Of a DNA stretch of 48,450 nt, positions 1-7,649 are shown piece by piece. Each line of letters opens with the position of its first letter. Positions within the stretch are counted from its first letter, which is position 1. The translations under genes and the position numbers were made by a program. The stretch lies in the NCBI GenBank assembly GCA_905479565.1, contig CAJQMY010000010.1, forward strand, positions 1-48,450, read 5' to 3'. Below the pieces are notes generated by a model, which ran no database searches, was not told the DNA's origin, and was given only the letters and a program-made list of their open reading frames with translations. This DNA comes from an uncultured Candidatus Nitrosopumilus sp. Its GTDB lineage: Archaea; Thermoproteota; Nitrososphaeria; Nitrososphaerales; Nitrosopumilaceae.

Positions 1-22
1 GATGGGCATAATTTGGCCCATC
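1..22. terminator. Hairpin at the window edge, possible terminator
   Basis: A perfect 7-bp inverted repeat (GATGGGC / GCCCATC) encloses an 8-nt loop and is followed on the plus strand by CTTTT. This may be the end of a transcript entering from the left, but the gene it would belong to lies outside the window. Confidence 0.35.
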
Positions 23-128
23 CTTTTCAAATCATCTTTTATCAATTATGAATTGATACGATTCACCTGATGAATGAGATGAACGAATCATTCGTTTTGC
101 TTTTATGTAAATTTTGAAAACATCATAC

Positions 129-209
129 ATGAGTAATCAAGATAAACAAGACAAGTTAATTTCATGGGAAGAAGTACAAGGACTGTCCTGGATTTTTTAC
201 GAGGACTAA
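129..209 (+). CDS. Possible 26-aa microprotein
   Basis: An ATG-initiated frame of 26 codons ends in TAA 59 bp before the secreted protein gene. The peptide is charged at the N-terminus (MSNQDKQDKL) and aromatic/acidic at the C-terminus (WIFYED). There is no recognisable domain. It is too short for composition to prove coding, so it is a candidate only. The rest of the first 268 bases shows nothing else clear. Confidence 0.2.
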   Translation: MSNQDKQDKLISWEEVQGLSWIFYED

Positions 210-268
210 ATTTTTCTTATAAAAATTAGAACGCCTTATGAACTTCTTAGTATTCTTTTAGTCACATC

Positions 269-1396
269 ATGAGACATTTCCTATGTTTAACATTACTAGC
301 TTTGCTTTCAAGTGTTTTTGTAGGCGTTGCATACGGCGCAGTCTCTCTTGACAAGGGTACGTACACTTGGACTGACAAGGTACACATCAGGATAACGGAA
401 CATGGTCTGGATTCAGACAGAACGTCCGTCAAAATCTACACCTCTAATCATCAACTGAACAATTACAAGCTGTCAAAAGCTGGAAACGGATTGTATGTTG
501 GAGAGATAACCCTCACGGGATTTTTGCACGATGTAGATGGGGATGGAAGACTTGACACCAATCCTCGCACAATGGGAACCGGCTCGAACAACGGTTTTCT
601 CGAATCCCAAAGGGACGATGAGTTAAAAATATCCATAAGATTTGGAGACGGCGATACAATAACCAAGTCTGCCAAGATACGTTGGAATGTAGGAACGATT
701 GACTTTGACATGCCAAGATATCCCATAGATGAAACCTCAAGTGTACAAGTAACTGATCCTGACTTGAATCTTAATCCCCAAACACTGGACAGGATAAAGA
801 TCAGTATATCATCTGATTCTGACAAGGCAGGAATACTAATCAATGCAATAGAGACTGCAAAAGAATCAGGGATATTTAACGCCACAATATCCTTTGTACA
901 GGACAGTGCCTCAAGTGGGGACAGACTGTTTGCAGTACCGGGAGATTCAATCTATGCCAGGTATGAGGACCGCACATTGCCAAGTCTCCATTCAGTATCA
1001 GGTGATCTAAAAATTGAAGATTCTGCTGAAGTCTACTCCCCTATACTTTCTACTGAAAGGATGAAAAACTCTGCAATTTTTTTCTCTGACAGTAACGATA
1101 ATCCACTGCAGTCATTTTCACCGGATACAGCAATGCAGATAGTTGGAACCATAACAAATGAACAGAAATTTATGCAAAAATTTGTTTACCTCATTCAGAT
1201 AATAGATGATGACAATTACATCGAATCAATCTCGTGGATTCAAGGTGAAATGTTATCTGTACAGAGCATGAATGTTTCCACGTCATTGACTCCAAAAAAA
1301 TCTGGAGAATACAGGATTGAGACATTTATCTGGAAATCTCTTACTGATCCGACAGCACTATCTTTGCCTATGTCTGAAATGATAACAGTTGAATGA
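269..1396 (+). CDS. Secreted Ig-like/S-layer-type surface protein
   Basis: The 375-aa product begins with a clear signal peptide (hydrophobic residues 4-22, cleavage likely after VAYG). It continues as beta-rich sequence with no further membrane segment, so it is probably exported. Motifs such as 'TDPDLNLNP', 'ESGIFNATISF' and 'DVDGDGRLDTNP' resemble the Asp/Asn-rich, possibly calcium-binding Ig-like repeats of thaumarchaeal surface proteins. The 327-aa protein encoded at 37065-38048 has comparable units. The likely role is structural or adhesive at the cell surface (inference). The start is the first ATG directly before the signal peptide. It stands alone, with a non-coding or decayed region downstream. 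Confidence 0.65.
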   Translation: MRHFLCLTLLALLSSVFVGVAYGAVSLDKGTYTWTDKVHIRITEHGLDSDRTSVKIYTSNHQLNNYKLSKAGNGLYVGEITLTGFLHDVDGDGRLDTNPRTMGTGSNNGFLESQRDDELKISIRFGDGDTITKSAKIRWNVGTIDFDMPRYPIDETSSVQVTDPDLNLNPQTLDRIKISISSDSDKAGILINAIETAKESGIFNATISFVQDSASSGDRLFAVPGDSIYARYEDRTLPSLHSVSGDLKIEDSAEVYSPILSTERMKNSAIFFSDSNDNPLQSFSPDTAMQIVGTITNEQKFMQKFVYLIQIIDDDNYIESISWIQGEMLSVQSMNVSTSLTPKKSGEYRIETFIWKSLTDPTALSLPMSEMITVE

Positions 1397-1646
1397 AATA
1401 GATTGGATACTAAATACAACATATTTTAAAATGCCATCAAAACTCACGCCTAAAACAACCATTTTTCTGTCAAAAATGTACAATAATGTCTAGTTAATCC
1501 TAGTTAATTGCACCTAGACTCATAAACAAAATAATTCAATATTACTTACAGACAGAATACCATCACGTCTCCAGACTATTGTGATAATTTTTTATTTGGA
1601 ACATTATCGCTAGTTTTTATATTTGTGTACATTCCATCATATCTTT
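1397..1646. other. AT-rich intergenic stretch with short repeats
   Basis: No convincing gene. At 1488-1519 there is a 6-bp inverted repeat (GTCTAG / CTAGAC), and inside it the 9-mer CTAGTTAAT is repeated with a 10-bp period (1490-1498 and 1500-1508). The last ~90 bases, read on the minus strand in another frame, stay open and could be the out-of-frame tail of the neighbouring HNH pseudogene. Confidence 0.4.
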
Positions 1647-2125
1647 CTATTTCTCCTTTAAACAATGGATATTCAGCATCAAATCTAATCCGACCACAAG
1701 TCTCGTACATAATCCTTCTTTAGAACACATTTTATCCAAATAGCGTTTTGCAGTGGTAGTCGAAATTTCACATAGTTCTGCACCGAAATTGATTAGTTCT
1801 TTAGGTTTCACATATATTTTCTTGTTAATCATTTCATACACATATTTTCTAAACTTTGGTTATTTTTTTCTATTGATTTCAATTTCTGTTTCTTTGGATC
1901 TCTCACAAGTGTCGATTAATCCTCTAGGGTTTTTGACATAGTTACATCCCATACACAATAACTGAAGATTATTCATTTCATTGTTTGAATTATTGTTTGA
2001 ATTATTGTTATCTCTGTGATTTACTACTAACTGTTTTTCTACTGCAGGGATGCTACAGAAATTACAACAATCCCGTCTCTATTCATTAATAATTCATAGA
2101 ATTTTTTTCTTGTTCTACCATTCAT
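1647..2125 (-). pseudogene. HNH endonuclease, broken by a frameshift and an in-frame stop
   Basis: Read on the minus strand from ATG at 2125, the sequence starts MNGRTRKKFYELLMNRDGI. Near 2067-2071 it must shift frame (one base, probably a T, missing) to continue as CCNFCSIPAVEKQLVVNHRD, then NNLQLLCMGCNYVKN. This is the zinc/HNH signature: CxxC, NHRD, LQLLCxxCNxxK. A TAA at 1860-1862 interrupts the same frame; a single G-to-T change of GAA would explain it. The frame then continues through a helical C-terminus (residues like ISTTTAKRYLDKMCS) to the stop at 1647. HNH proteins of this layout are common small nucleases in thaumarchaea (family knowledge). Two lesions indicate a dead gene, or one lesion plus a sequencing error. 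Confidence 0.8.
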
Positions 2126-2171
2126 GTTACTCACATAAAAAACCTCCCGCCATTCATACTATTTGCCATAG

Positions 2172-2327
2172 TTAGTATCCCAAAGTTCTTCCAAGATGAA
2201 TTTTTTGAAATAACAAACCAAGCAGTCTGATTGCATATCGTTTGTTCTGCTGTGTGCTTTTTGGCGCAGTAGATAATACTTCATCAAAGGAAGTGCCGTC
2301 TTTTTTCTTCGTAAGGAAACTATTCAT
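2172..2327 (-). pseudogene. Possible integrase N-terminal remnant
   Basis: A 51-codon minus-strand frame starts MNSFLTKKKDGTSFDEVL and continues with PKSTQQNKRYAIRLLGLLF. It resembles the helical N-terminal (SAM-like, core-binding) domain of tyrosine recombinases. The frame ends at 2172. A neighbouring frame reads on as KKFILEELWDTNYGK before its own stop, suggesting a further frameshift. No catalytic domain (R..HxxR..Y) is present anywhere nearby. The position between the HNH pseudogene and a tRNA gene fits a decayed integrated element, but the family assignment is from short-sequence resemblance only. Confidence 0.35.
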
Positions 2328-2462
2328 GTCCAATCTCTCTTACGCGATTTCCACATAAAACCGAGAAGGAAATTACGGTTTTTACGGGATTATGCTTTGT
2401 TAATCCAGACATTTCGGCGACTGGTAACACTTTAAACCGTCAAAAAATTTATTCAACTTCGT

Positions 2463-2536
2463 GCCAATGTAGCTCAGCCTGGTAGAGCAATTGATTTGTA
2501 ATCAATAGGTCATGGGTTCAGATCCCGTCATTGGCT
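2463..2536 (+). tRNA. tRNA-Thr (anticodon UGU)
   Basis: The cloverleaf is visible by eye. The acceptor stem GCCAATG (2463-2469) pairs with CATTGGC (2529-2535), and discriminator T2536 matches the U73 of archaeal threonine tRNAs. The D-arm is GCTC..GAGC, and the anticodon stem ATTGA/TCAAT closes the loop TTTGTAA with anticodon TGT. The T-arm contains GGTTCAGATCC. There is no intron and no encoded CCA. A TTTAAA element at 2431-2436, about 30 bases upstream, is a plausible TATA box. Confidence 0.95.
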
Positions 2537-2611
2537 TTTTATTATTTTTATAACACCATAAATCCAAATTTGGCAATACGATTAAGTATACTAGATTTGA
2601 ATTTAATTAAA

Positions 2612-3418
2612 ATGGGTTTAGATGATTCAGAAACAAATCAAAATAATAATGAAAAAATTTCTGTAAAAAAATCTACTTTTAATGGATTACTCATAGGAAT
2701 AATAATTCTAGTTGGAGTTACAGCATTCTTTACAGGTTCATACACATCAAATCTAAATTCAAATCAGATTTCAGTAACAGATCTTAATGAAGCAATGGCA
2801 AAACTAGAGCTAAAACTATTACAAAATCAATTACCTACCAAACAAGCAGCAGAACCAGTAAAAATTTCAATCGACAATGATCCCATCATAGGAAATCCTG
2901 ATGCACCGATCACCATTGTAGAGTTTTCAGACTTTCAGTGTCCATTTTGTGCAAGATTCCACACTCAAACATTGCCATCCCTGCTAGGAGAATATATCGA
3001 ACAAGGCAAAGTAAAATTAGTTTTCAGAGATTTCCCGATTCAAAGCATTCATCCAAATGCATTATCAGCATCAGTTGCAGCTGAATGTGCAAATGATCAA
3101 AATAAGTTTAGGGAAATGCATGACACATTATTTGAAAAACAAAACGATTGGAACAAACTAAAAACTATTGATGCATTATCACTGTTCAGTCAATATGCAT
3201 CAGATATGAAATTAGATCAAGAATCATTTGATTCATGTCTCAATAGTGGAAAACACATTCCAGAAATTCAAAATGATCTTAACGATGGAAGGGATTACGG
3301 AGTTTCAGGAACACCAGGATTCTTTGTAGGAAATGATCAAATTGGATTTGTTGGATTAAAAGGAGCACAGCCATTTGAGAGCTTCAAAAAAATAATTGAT
3401 GCTCAGCTAAACTCATAA
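2612..3418 (+). CDS. Membrane-anchored DsbA-like thiol oxidoreductase
   Basis: The 268-aa product has a cytosolic N-tail, one transmembrane anchor (about residues 23-43), a short coiled-coil linker and a DsbA/thioredoxin-4-type domain. The active site CPFC lies at residues 110-113 after the typical strand TIVEFSDFQ, and the cis-proline region is GVSGTPGFFVG. The enzyme should catalyse disulfide formation or isomerisation outside the membrane, supporting exported Cys-rich and copper proteins. The open frame extends upstream into the tRNA gene, so the ATG at 2612 (MGLDDSETN) is chosen; it gives the normal anchor topology. Confidence 0.88.
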   Translation: MGLDDSETNQNNNEKISVKKSTFNGLLIGIIILVGVTAFFTGSYTSNLNSNQISVTDLNEAMAKLELKLLQNQLPTKQAAEPVKISIDNDPIIGNPDAPITIVEFSDFQCPFCARFHTQTLPSLLGEYIEQGKVKLVFRDFPIQSIHPNALSASVAAECANDQNKFREMHDTLFEKQNDWNKLKTIDALSLFSQYASDMKLDQESFDSCLNSGKHIPEIQNDLNDGRDYGVSGTPGFFVGNDQIGFVGLKGAQPFESFKKIIDAQLNS

Positions 3419-3466
3419 AGAATAACAAGCGTTTATTAGACCACAACCAACATTAAGCATCAGAAT

Positions 3467-3499
3467 AATGACGAGTGGGCAGTGAGCTTTTTCGTCATT
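3467..3499 (+). promoter_or_regulatory. Inverted repeat in the DEAD-box helicase leader
   Basis: AATGACGA (3467-3474) and TCGTCATT (3492-3499) form a perfect 8-bp stem around a 17-nt loop, ending 20 bases before the chosen ATG of the helicase. In RNA it could fold as a leader hairpin close to the start codon; in DNA it could be an operator. Cold-regulated DEAD-box genes often have structured leaders, so a role in autoregulation is possible (inference). Confidence 0.4.
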
Positions 3500-3519
3500 G
3501 CCAAAGAGAAAAAAACAAA

Positions 3520-4836
3520 ATGACAAAATTTCAAGATTTAGGATTAAGCGATGATGTGCTGAAAGGAATTACTGATCAGGGTTTCGAAGATGCATTTCCA
3601 ATTCAAGAGGCAGTAATTCCAGTTTTACTTTCAGGAAGAGATGTTGTAGGACAAGCACATACAGGTTCGGGGAAAACTGCAGCATTTGCATTATCCATGT
3701 TACAAAAAATTCAACCAAAACAAGGAATTCAGGGTCTGATCATGGCGCCAACAAGAGAATTAGCCATACAAATCAACGAAGAAATCAAAAAATTTGGAAA
3801 ACATACAGGGATTAGGACAGCAACAGTCTATGGAGGACAAGGAATGGGAATTCAATTAGACGCCCTGCACAGAGGTGCCGAAATTGTTGTTGCCACCCCG
3901 GGCAGACTAATTGATCATCTCAAAAGAGGATCAATCGAACTAAGAGACATCTCTCACATTGTTCTTGATGAAGCTGATACCATGTTAGATATGGGATTCG
4001 TAGATGATATTTCATTCATCTTAGATTTAGCCCCTGAAGAAAGAGTAATGTCATTGTTTTCAGCAACAATGCCAACTGAGATTTTAAGACTGTCAGAAGA
4101 ATATTTGAATAATCCAAAACAATTCTTACTAGACGCAGATGATCTTAGTGGAGAGGGAATAGACCAATCATACTTGGTAATCAAAGACCGTGACAAATTC
4201 AAGTATCTAATTGATTTCATAAAGCCAGTTAAAGGACAGATTATCGTATTCTGCTCAACAAAATACAGAACTAGAGATGTTGCAAAATTCCTTCATCAAG
4301 AAAAATACAATGCAGTAGCTATTGAAGGAGACATGTCACAGCACAGAAGAGAACAATCCATGGGTAAATTCAGAAGCGGCAAAGCAGACATACTCGTTGC
4401 AACAGACGTAGCTTCAAGGGGAATTGATGTTCCAAGAGTAGAACTAGTAGTAAATTACGATGTACCAAATCAAGAGATGGCATATTTTCACAGAATAGGA
4501 CGAACCGCAAGAGCAGGTGCAAAAGGAAGAGCAATCACGTTTGTGTCATATTCATCAGTCGGAGATTGGAATCTAGTCAAACGCCAAATCAAAGTTCCAA
4601 TTACTGATTTAAACAAAGAGATGGGAATTCAAATCTCAATTCCAGATCCGCTAAAAAGACAAACCCCATCAAGAAGATACGGAGGACAATCCAGGTCTAA
4701 TTATTCTAGAGGAGGCCGTTCTGGAGGATATGTAGGTTCTAGAGGAGGAGGGAATCCAAGAGACGATAGAGGTAGTAGAAGAAGAAGCGATAGAGACGGA
4801 AACAAGAACAGCTACGGCGGACGTAGTAGATGGTAA
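3520..4836 (+). CDS. DEAD-box ATP-dependent RNA helicase
   Basis: The 438-aa protein carries the full motif set: Q motif (FPIQ), motif I AHTGSGKT, Ia PTRELA, Ib TPGRL, II DEAD, III SAT, V ATDVASRGIDVP and VI HRIGRTARAG. Both RecA-like domains are therefore complete. The last ~60 residues are a disordered Arg/Gly/Ser-rich tail (GGQSRSNYSRGG and similar), typical of RNA-binding extensions. The role is ATP-driven unwinding of RNA, probably in ribosome assembly or low-temperature RNA folding. The frame is open further upstream, but those residues run through the inverted repeat and do not resemble the family, so ATG 3520 (MTKFQDLGLS) is preferred. Confidence 0.95.
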   Translation: MTKFQDLGLSDDVLKGITDQGFEDAFPIQEAVIPVLLSGRDVVGQAHTGSGKTAAFALSMLQKIQPKQGIQGLIMAPTRELAIQINEEIKKFGKHTGIRTATVYGGQGMGIQLDALHRGAEIVVATPGRLIDHLKRGSIELRDISHIVLDEADTMLDMGFVDDISFILDLAPEERVMSLFSATMPTEILRLSEEYLNNPKQFLLDADDLSGEGIDQSYLVIKDRDKFKYLIDFIKPVKGQIIVFCSTKYRTRDVAKFLHQEKYNAVAIEGDMSQHRREQSMGKFRSGKADILVATDVASRGIDVPRVELVVNYDVPNQEMAYFHRIGRTARAGAKGRAITFVSYSSVGDWNLVKRQIKVPITDLNKEMGIQISIPDPLKRQTPSRRYGGQSRSNYSRGGRSGGYVGSRGGGNPRDDRGSRRRSDRDGNKNSYGGRSRW

Positions 4837-4886
4837 TACTGTAAAACTTAAAGACCAGAACTACGTAATTATTTTAAGATAAGCCA

Positions 4887-5120
4887 ATGCACAAAGGATT
4901 CAGTTTATTAAATTGTGACTTAGGAGCAGAAGAATACATTGTAGATGAATTAAAACAAATGCAGAACATCAATAATGCATATCTTACTTTTGGCGCATAT
5001 GACGTGATTGCTGAAATTCAAACTGATAATCAAGATGAATTTGAAAAGGTGATTGCAATCATTAGGAAACTCTCCAGAGTTGTCAGCACAATGACCCTAA
5101 ATGTCATAGTTCCCGAATAA
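4887..5120 (+). CDS. Stand-alone Lrp/AsnC-type ligand-binding (RAM) domain
   Basis: The 77-aa product is a single alpha/beta ferredoxin-like domain with the core FGAYDVIAEIQTD and a conserved C-terminal strand. This is the effector-binding half of Lrp/AsnC regulators without a DNA-binding helix-turn-helix. Such single-domain proteins usually form dimers or octamers and bind amino acids, or pair with full-length Lrp proteins. It is followed after 33 bases by the small gene at 5154 on the same strand. The ligand cannot be predicted. Confidence 0.8.
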   Translation: MHKGFSLLNCDLGAEEYIVDELKQMQNINNAYLTFGAYDVIAEIQTDNQDEFEKVIAIIRKLSRVVSTMTLNVIVPE

Positions 5121-5153
5121 TTGTTATATGAGTAAATTTAGGTTTGTTTCAAA

Positions 5154-5444
5154 TTGCAAAAAATTGATTATGAAGGAAAAGTTTGGGTACTAAATTACAA
5201 TAATCCAGAGCCATTACTAGACCACGCCATTCACATGCTTGAAAGACATGGGGTAAAACGTGAAGATATGGAAATTACAGAAACTCCAACAGCTACAGTA
5301 GGCTCAATTGTAGTAGAGATTTGGCCATATGAGTTAGTCATAGGAAGAGTTAGAACTACGCGAAATGACTCTTTTATCAGCGGCACAGAATTTACAATTG
5401 AGTTAAAGTTAGACGAGGAAGGAAATTACATAGATTATCTTTGA
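5154..5444 (+). CDS. Conserved-looking 96-aa protein of unknown function
   Basis: Probably starts at TTG 5154 (product MQKIDYEGKVWVLNY...). The sequence is soluble, acidic and alpha/beta, with a helix LLDHAIHMLERHGV, an ETPTATVGSIVVEIWP strand and a positively charged turn (GRVRTTRND). I do not recognise the family. The stop TGA overlaps the TTG start of the next gene (TTGA), so the two are translationally coupled. Confidence 0.6.
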   Translation: MQKIDYEGKVWVLNYNNPEPLLDHAIHMLERHGVKREDMEITETPTATVGSIVVEIWPYELVIGRVRTTRNDSFISGTEFTIELKLDEEGNYIDYL

Positions 5445-6130
5445 AAAAAAATAAAATTCAAAACATCACTATTGCGGCAATAGGAATCATCATCATCGTT
5501 GGAATTATTGCATATAATTATTCATCAGAACAAACCAAGCAAAAAGGATTTCAATTTGGAAATGATCTTGCTCAAATTCAAGAAGAAGTAGCAGAATTGC
5601 AAACAAAATTTTATTCTGAAAAAATACAATGGGATGAAGGAGACATTACAAAAGAAGAACTATTAGAATACTATGATAAGCACGTAGAAAAATTTGAAAA
5701 GATAATTTCAAAATATTATAATTTGTCCACGCCCGAGTTGTTTAAAAGTTCAGTGGAATTATTCAGGATTTCATCTGAAACTCAACTAAAAAGTGATGTA
5801 GAGTATATCAAATGGATTACAACAGGAGATGAATCAGCCAAAGTAAGATCAGATGCTCAAATTCAGGAAGCATACGAGTACGAGAACTTGGGGTTAGTTG
5901 AATTCCAATTAGCTAAAGCAGGAATAATAGAGTTTGATGAAGCAGGTAAATTCTCACCTCCAGATAAAGTACTCAAACAAAAAGTAATCGAGATTTCAGA
6001 AAATATGAAAAATAAGTGTAATTCAGAATTTAAAAATGAAATAAATGAATTTGATTCAGATGAGATTGAGGTAGAGTGGTTTAATTGCTTTAACGAGGCC
6101 GAAAAATGGAAAAAAGACCATTTACCTTAG
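5441..6130 (+). CDS. Membrane-anchored helical protein, unknown function
   Basis: The 229-aa product starts at TTG 5441, inside the stop region of the upstream gene. Residues 8-25 (ITIAAIGIIIIVGIIAY) form a single N-terminal membrane anchor. The remainder is hydrophilic, rich in Glu and Lys and largely helical, including a possible coiled coil over QIQEEVAELQTKF and EEYYDKHVEKF-like stretches. Two cysteines (in MKNKCNSEF and WFNCFNEA) lie near the C-terminus. Likely exposed outside the cell. No homology recognised. Confidence 0.6.
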   Translation: MKKNKIQNITIAAIGIIIIVGIIAYNYSSEQTKQKGFQFGNDLAQIQEEVAELQTKFYSEKIQWDEGDITKEELLEYYDKHVEKFEKIISKYYNLSTPELFKSSVELFRISSETQLKSDVEYIKWITTGDESAKVRSDAQIQEAYEYENLGLVEFQLAKAGIIEFDEAGKFSPPDKVLKQKVIEISENMKNKCNSEFKNEINEFDSDEIEVEWFNCFNEAEKWKKDHLP

Positions 6131-6140
6131 ATTTTTCATA

Positions 6141-6599
6141 CTAAAGCAATTCAGATTTTTGTAAGTTTTCCAGGACATCAAAGAGTTCTTCAAGTAATGC
6201 TTGGTTTTCAAGAGGCGTAGGTTTTGAGAATTTTATTTGAAATGATATGGTGAGCATATCCTGGTCAGTATGGGAGATTCTCACAGAATGCCAATCGTAT
6301 TTCATTTCAGAGATGAATGATTTCCATTTTTGCAAATGCTCATTGACGCGATTCACTTGAGATTCTACATTTGTCAATGAAGTATTCAAATCAGTATCAA
6401 ACAATCTAAATTTGACAAGTGGGACCATTAGGAGTCCGCCTAAAATATTATCATGATTTTTTAACATGGAAAAAATAATTTCTTCAGAATTATCTTTTGG
6501 AAAAATATCCCCATAAGCAGGATCAAAATATCCTGCAATGAGTTTTTTGGAATCATAAATTCGAAAATACCCCTCATCAGATTCTAATTTCCACAACAT
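6141..6599 (-). CDS. Uncharacterised 152-aa protein
   Basis: A soluble alpha/beta protein starting MLWKLESDEGYFRIYDS, with an N-terminal strand pair, a helical middle (residues about 75-95) and a helical C-terminus. It converges on the membrane-anchored protein, with 10 bases between the stops. I do not recognise a family. The length, good codon structure and ATG start support a real gene. Confidence 0.55.
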   Translation of the reverse strand: MLWKLESDEGYFRIYDSKKLIAGYFDPAYGDIFPKDNSEEIIFSMLKNHDNILGGLLMVPLVKFRLFDTDLNTSLTNVESQVNRVNEHLQKWKSFISEMKYDWHSVRISHTDQDMLTISFQIKFSKPTPLENQALLEELFDVLENLQKSELL

Positions 6600-6674
6600 C
6601 TTGCAAAGAGTTTATGAATAAATAAACGATTAATCAAAGACAATTAAATAAACTAGGAAATAAAGACAATAGCA

Positions 6675-7007
6675 ATGGTAATTTCCAAGGAAAACAGAGA
6701 TTTCATAGACAGTTTGATTGATTATTACATTAGCGAATCAGAATCATACAAACAGATAGCGGAAAATTTTGTACCAGAGATAGAATCAGTTTCAGATACG
6801 GCATTTGGAATCATTACAGGATGTGTGTATTCAGGATTTTTACAGGCATATCAAAATCAACAACAAACACCAAGTTTAGAGGACGTGAAGGAATTCAATC
6901 AAATAATAAAAGATAGAGCAGCATTAATCAAAAAAACGATCATCAATCCCATTTTAAAGACGGAATCTGTACGAGACATAGAAATCATGCCTGAAAAGAC
7001 GGACTAG
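6675..7007 (+). CDS. Uncharacterised 110-aa helical protein
   Basis: The ATG-initiated frame encodes an acidic, mainly helical protein (FIDSLIDYYISESESYKQI; FNQIIKDRAALIKK) with a central small-residue stretch, FGIITGCVYSGFLQAY. That stretch is too short and mixed to be a confident membrane segment. It is divergent from the 6141-6599 gene with 75 bases between them. No family recognised. Confidence 0.55.
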   Translation: MVISKENRDFIDSLIDYYISESESYKQIAENFVPEIESVSDTAFGIITGCVYSGFLQAYQNQQQTPSLEDVKEFNQIIKDRAALIKKTIINPILKTESVRDIEIMPEKTD

Positions 7008-7021
7008 ATTATAACAAAAGA

Positions 7022-7089
7022 GTGCCCAATCGGGCACCGTTATGACTCCTGTTGGACTGGCCATACTATCGCAGATGTATGAATACGGT
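7022..7089 (+). other. GC-rich foldable patch, structured RNA or coding remnant
   Basis: Three inverted repeats lie in 68 bases: GTGCCC/GGGCAC (7022-7027/7032-7037, 4-nt loop), ACCGT/ACGGT (7036-7040/7085-7089) and CATAC/GTATG (7062-7066/7077-7081). The first two share bases 7036-7037 and so partly exclude each other. The patch is clearly richer in G+C than its surroundings. Alternatively, a plus-strand reading gives VPNRAP and then, after a frameshift, MTPVGLAILSQMYEYG before TAG. That would fit a decayed gene. I cannot choose between the two. Confidence 0.3.
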
Positions 7090-7204
7090 TAGCACGCGAT
7101 ATCAAATATCAGCAAATTTCCATTAAAACACTTACGTAGAAATCATCAGTAAGCAGATCCCAAAAAAACAGATGGTTTAATTCCAACTATTATGAATAAA
7201 TTTT

Positions 7205-7297
7205 ATGAATGTTGATGGAAGTAAGATAATTTTTTTCTTAGGAGTTGCTGCTGCCGTGATAACTGCAGGTGTAGTATTGTATTTTGCAATTCGTTAA
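7205..7297 (+). CDS. 30-aa single-pass membrane microprotein
   Basis: ATG to TAA encodes a short polar N-terminus (MNVDGSK), one complete hydrophobic helix (IIFFLGVAAAVITAGVVLYFAI) and a terminal Arg, a typical small membrane-protein topology. The stop lies 31 bases before the ATG chosen for the next gene, so both may be read from one transcript. No family is recognisable. A similar 29-aa peptide is encoded at 45601-45690. Confidence 0.5.
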   Translation: MNVDGSKIIFFLGVAAAVITAGVVLYFAIR

Positions 7298-7328
7298 AGA
7301 TAAATCATCAAAGAAACAAAGCATATCA

Positions 7329-7649
7329 ATGTCAGCTACAAATGAATTCAAAATTACACAAATAGTAGACAACGGGCAAATGATTCAATTAACTTTGATT
7401 GAAAACATCACAACAGAGCCAATTTCACAACAACAAATGATCATGGAAAATGTTGCAAAAAATTTAGATTCAGAAACCAAGGAACAGGTAATGCCATTAT
7501 TAGATGCAATTCTACAAGCACAGCCAAAAGTAAATATCAAATCATATCAGCAAACTCAGATGACAATAGCAATGCCAAGATCAAGATATGACAGTATGGG
7601 AAGACCGCAAGTTGGCAATATTATTGCAACAGATTTGAAGAAAATCTAA
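7329..7649 (+). CDS. Uncharacterised 106-aa protein
   Basis: ATG 7329 gives [18 protein letters not shown] longer TTG version (7284) would overlap the microprotein and adds only a Lys/Ser-rich stretch. The protein looks alpha/beta with a Gln- and Met-rich middle ([13 protein letters not shown]) and a basic C-terminal segment ([13 protein letters not shown]). It converges on the DUF255 gene, with the two stops overlapping by 4 bases. Function unknown. Confidence 0.55.
   Translation: MSATNEFKITQIVDNGQMIQLTLIENITTEPISQQQMIMENVAKNLDSETKEQVMPLLDAILQAQPKVNIKSYQQTQMTIAMPRSRYDSMGRPQVGNIIATDLKKI

Noticed and set aside
2531..2611. Upstream extension of the DsbA-like gene
   Set aside because: The extended start lies inside the tRNA-Thr 3' end; ATG 2612 gives the normal membrane anchor.
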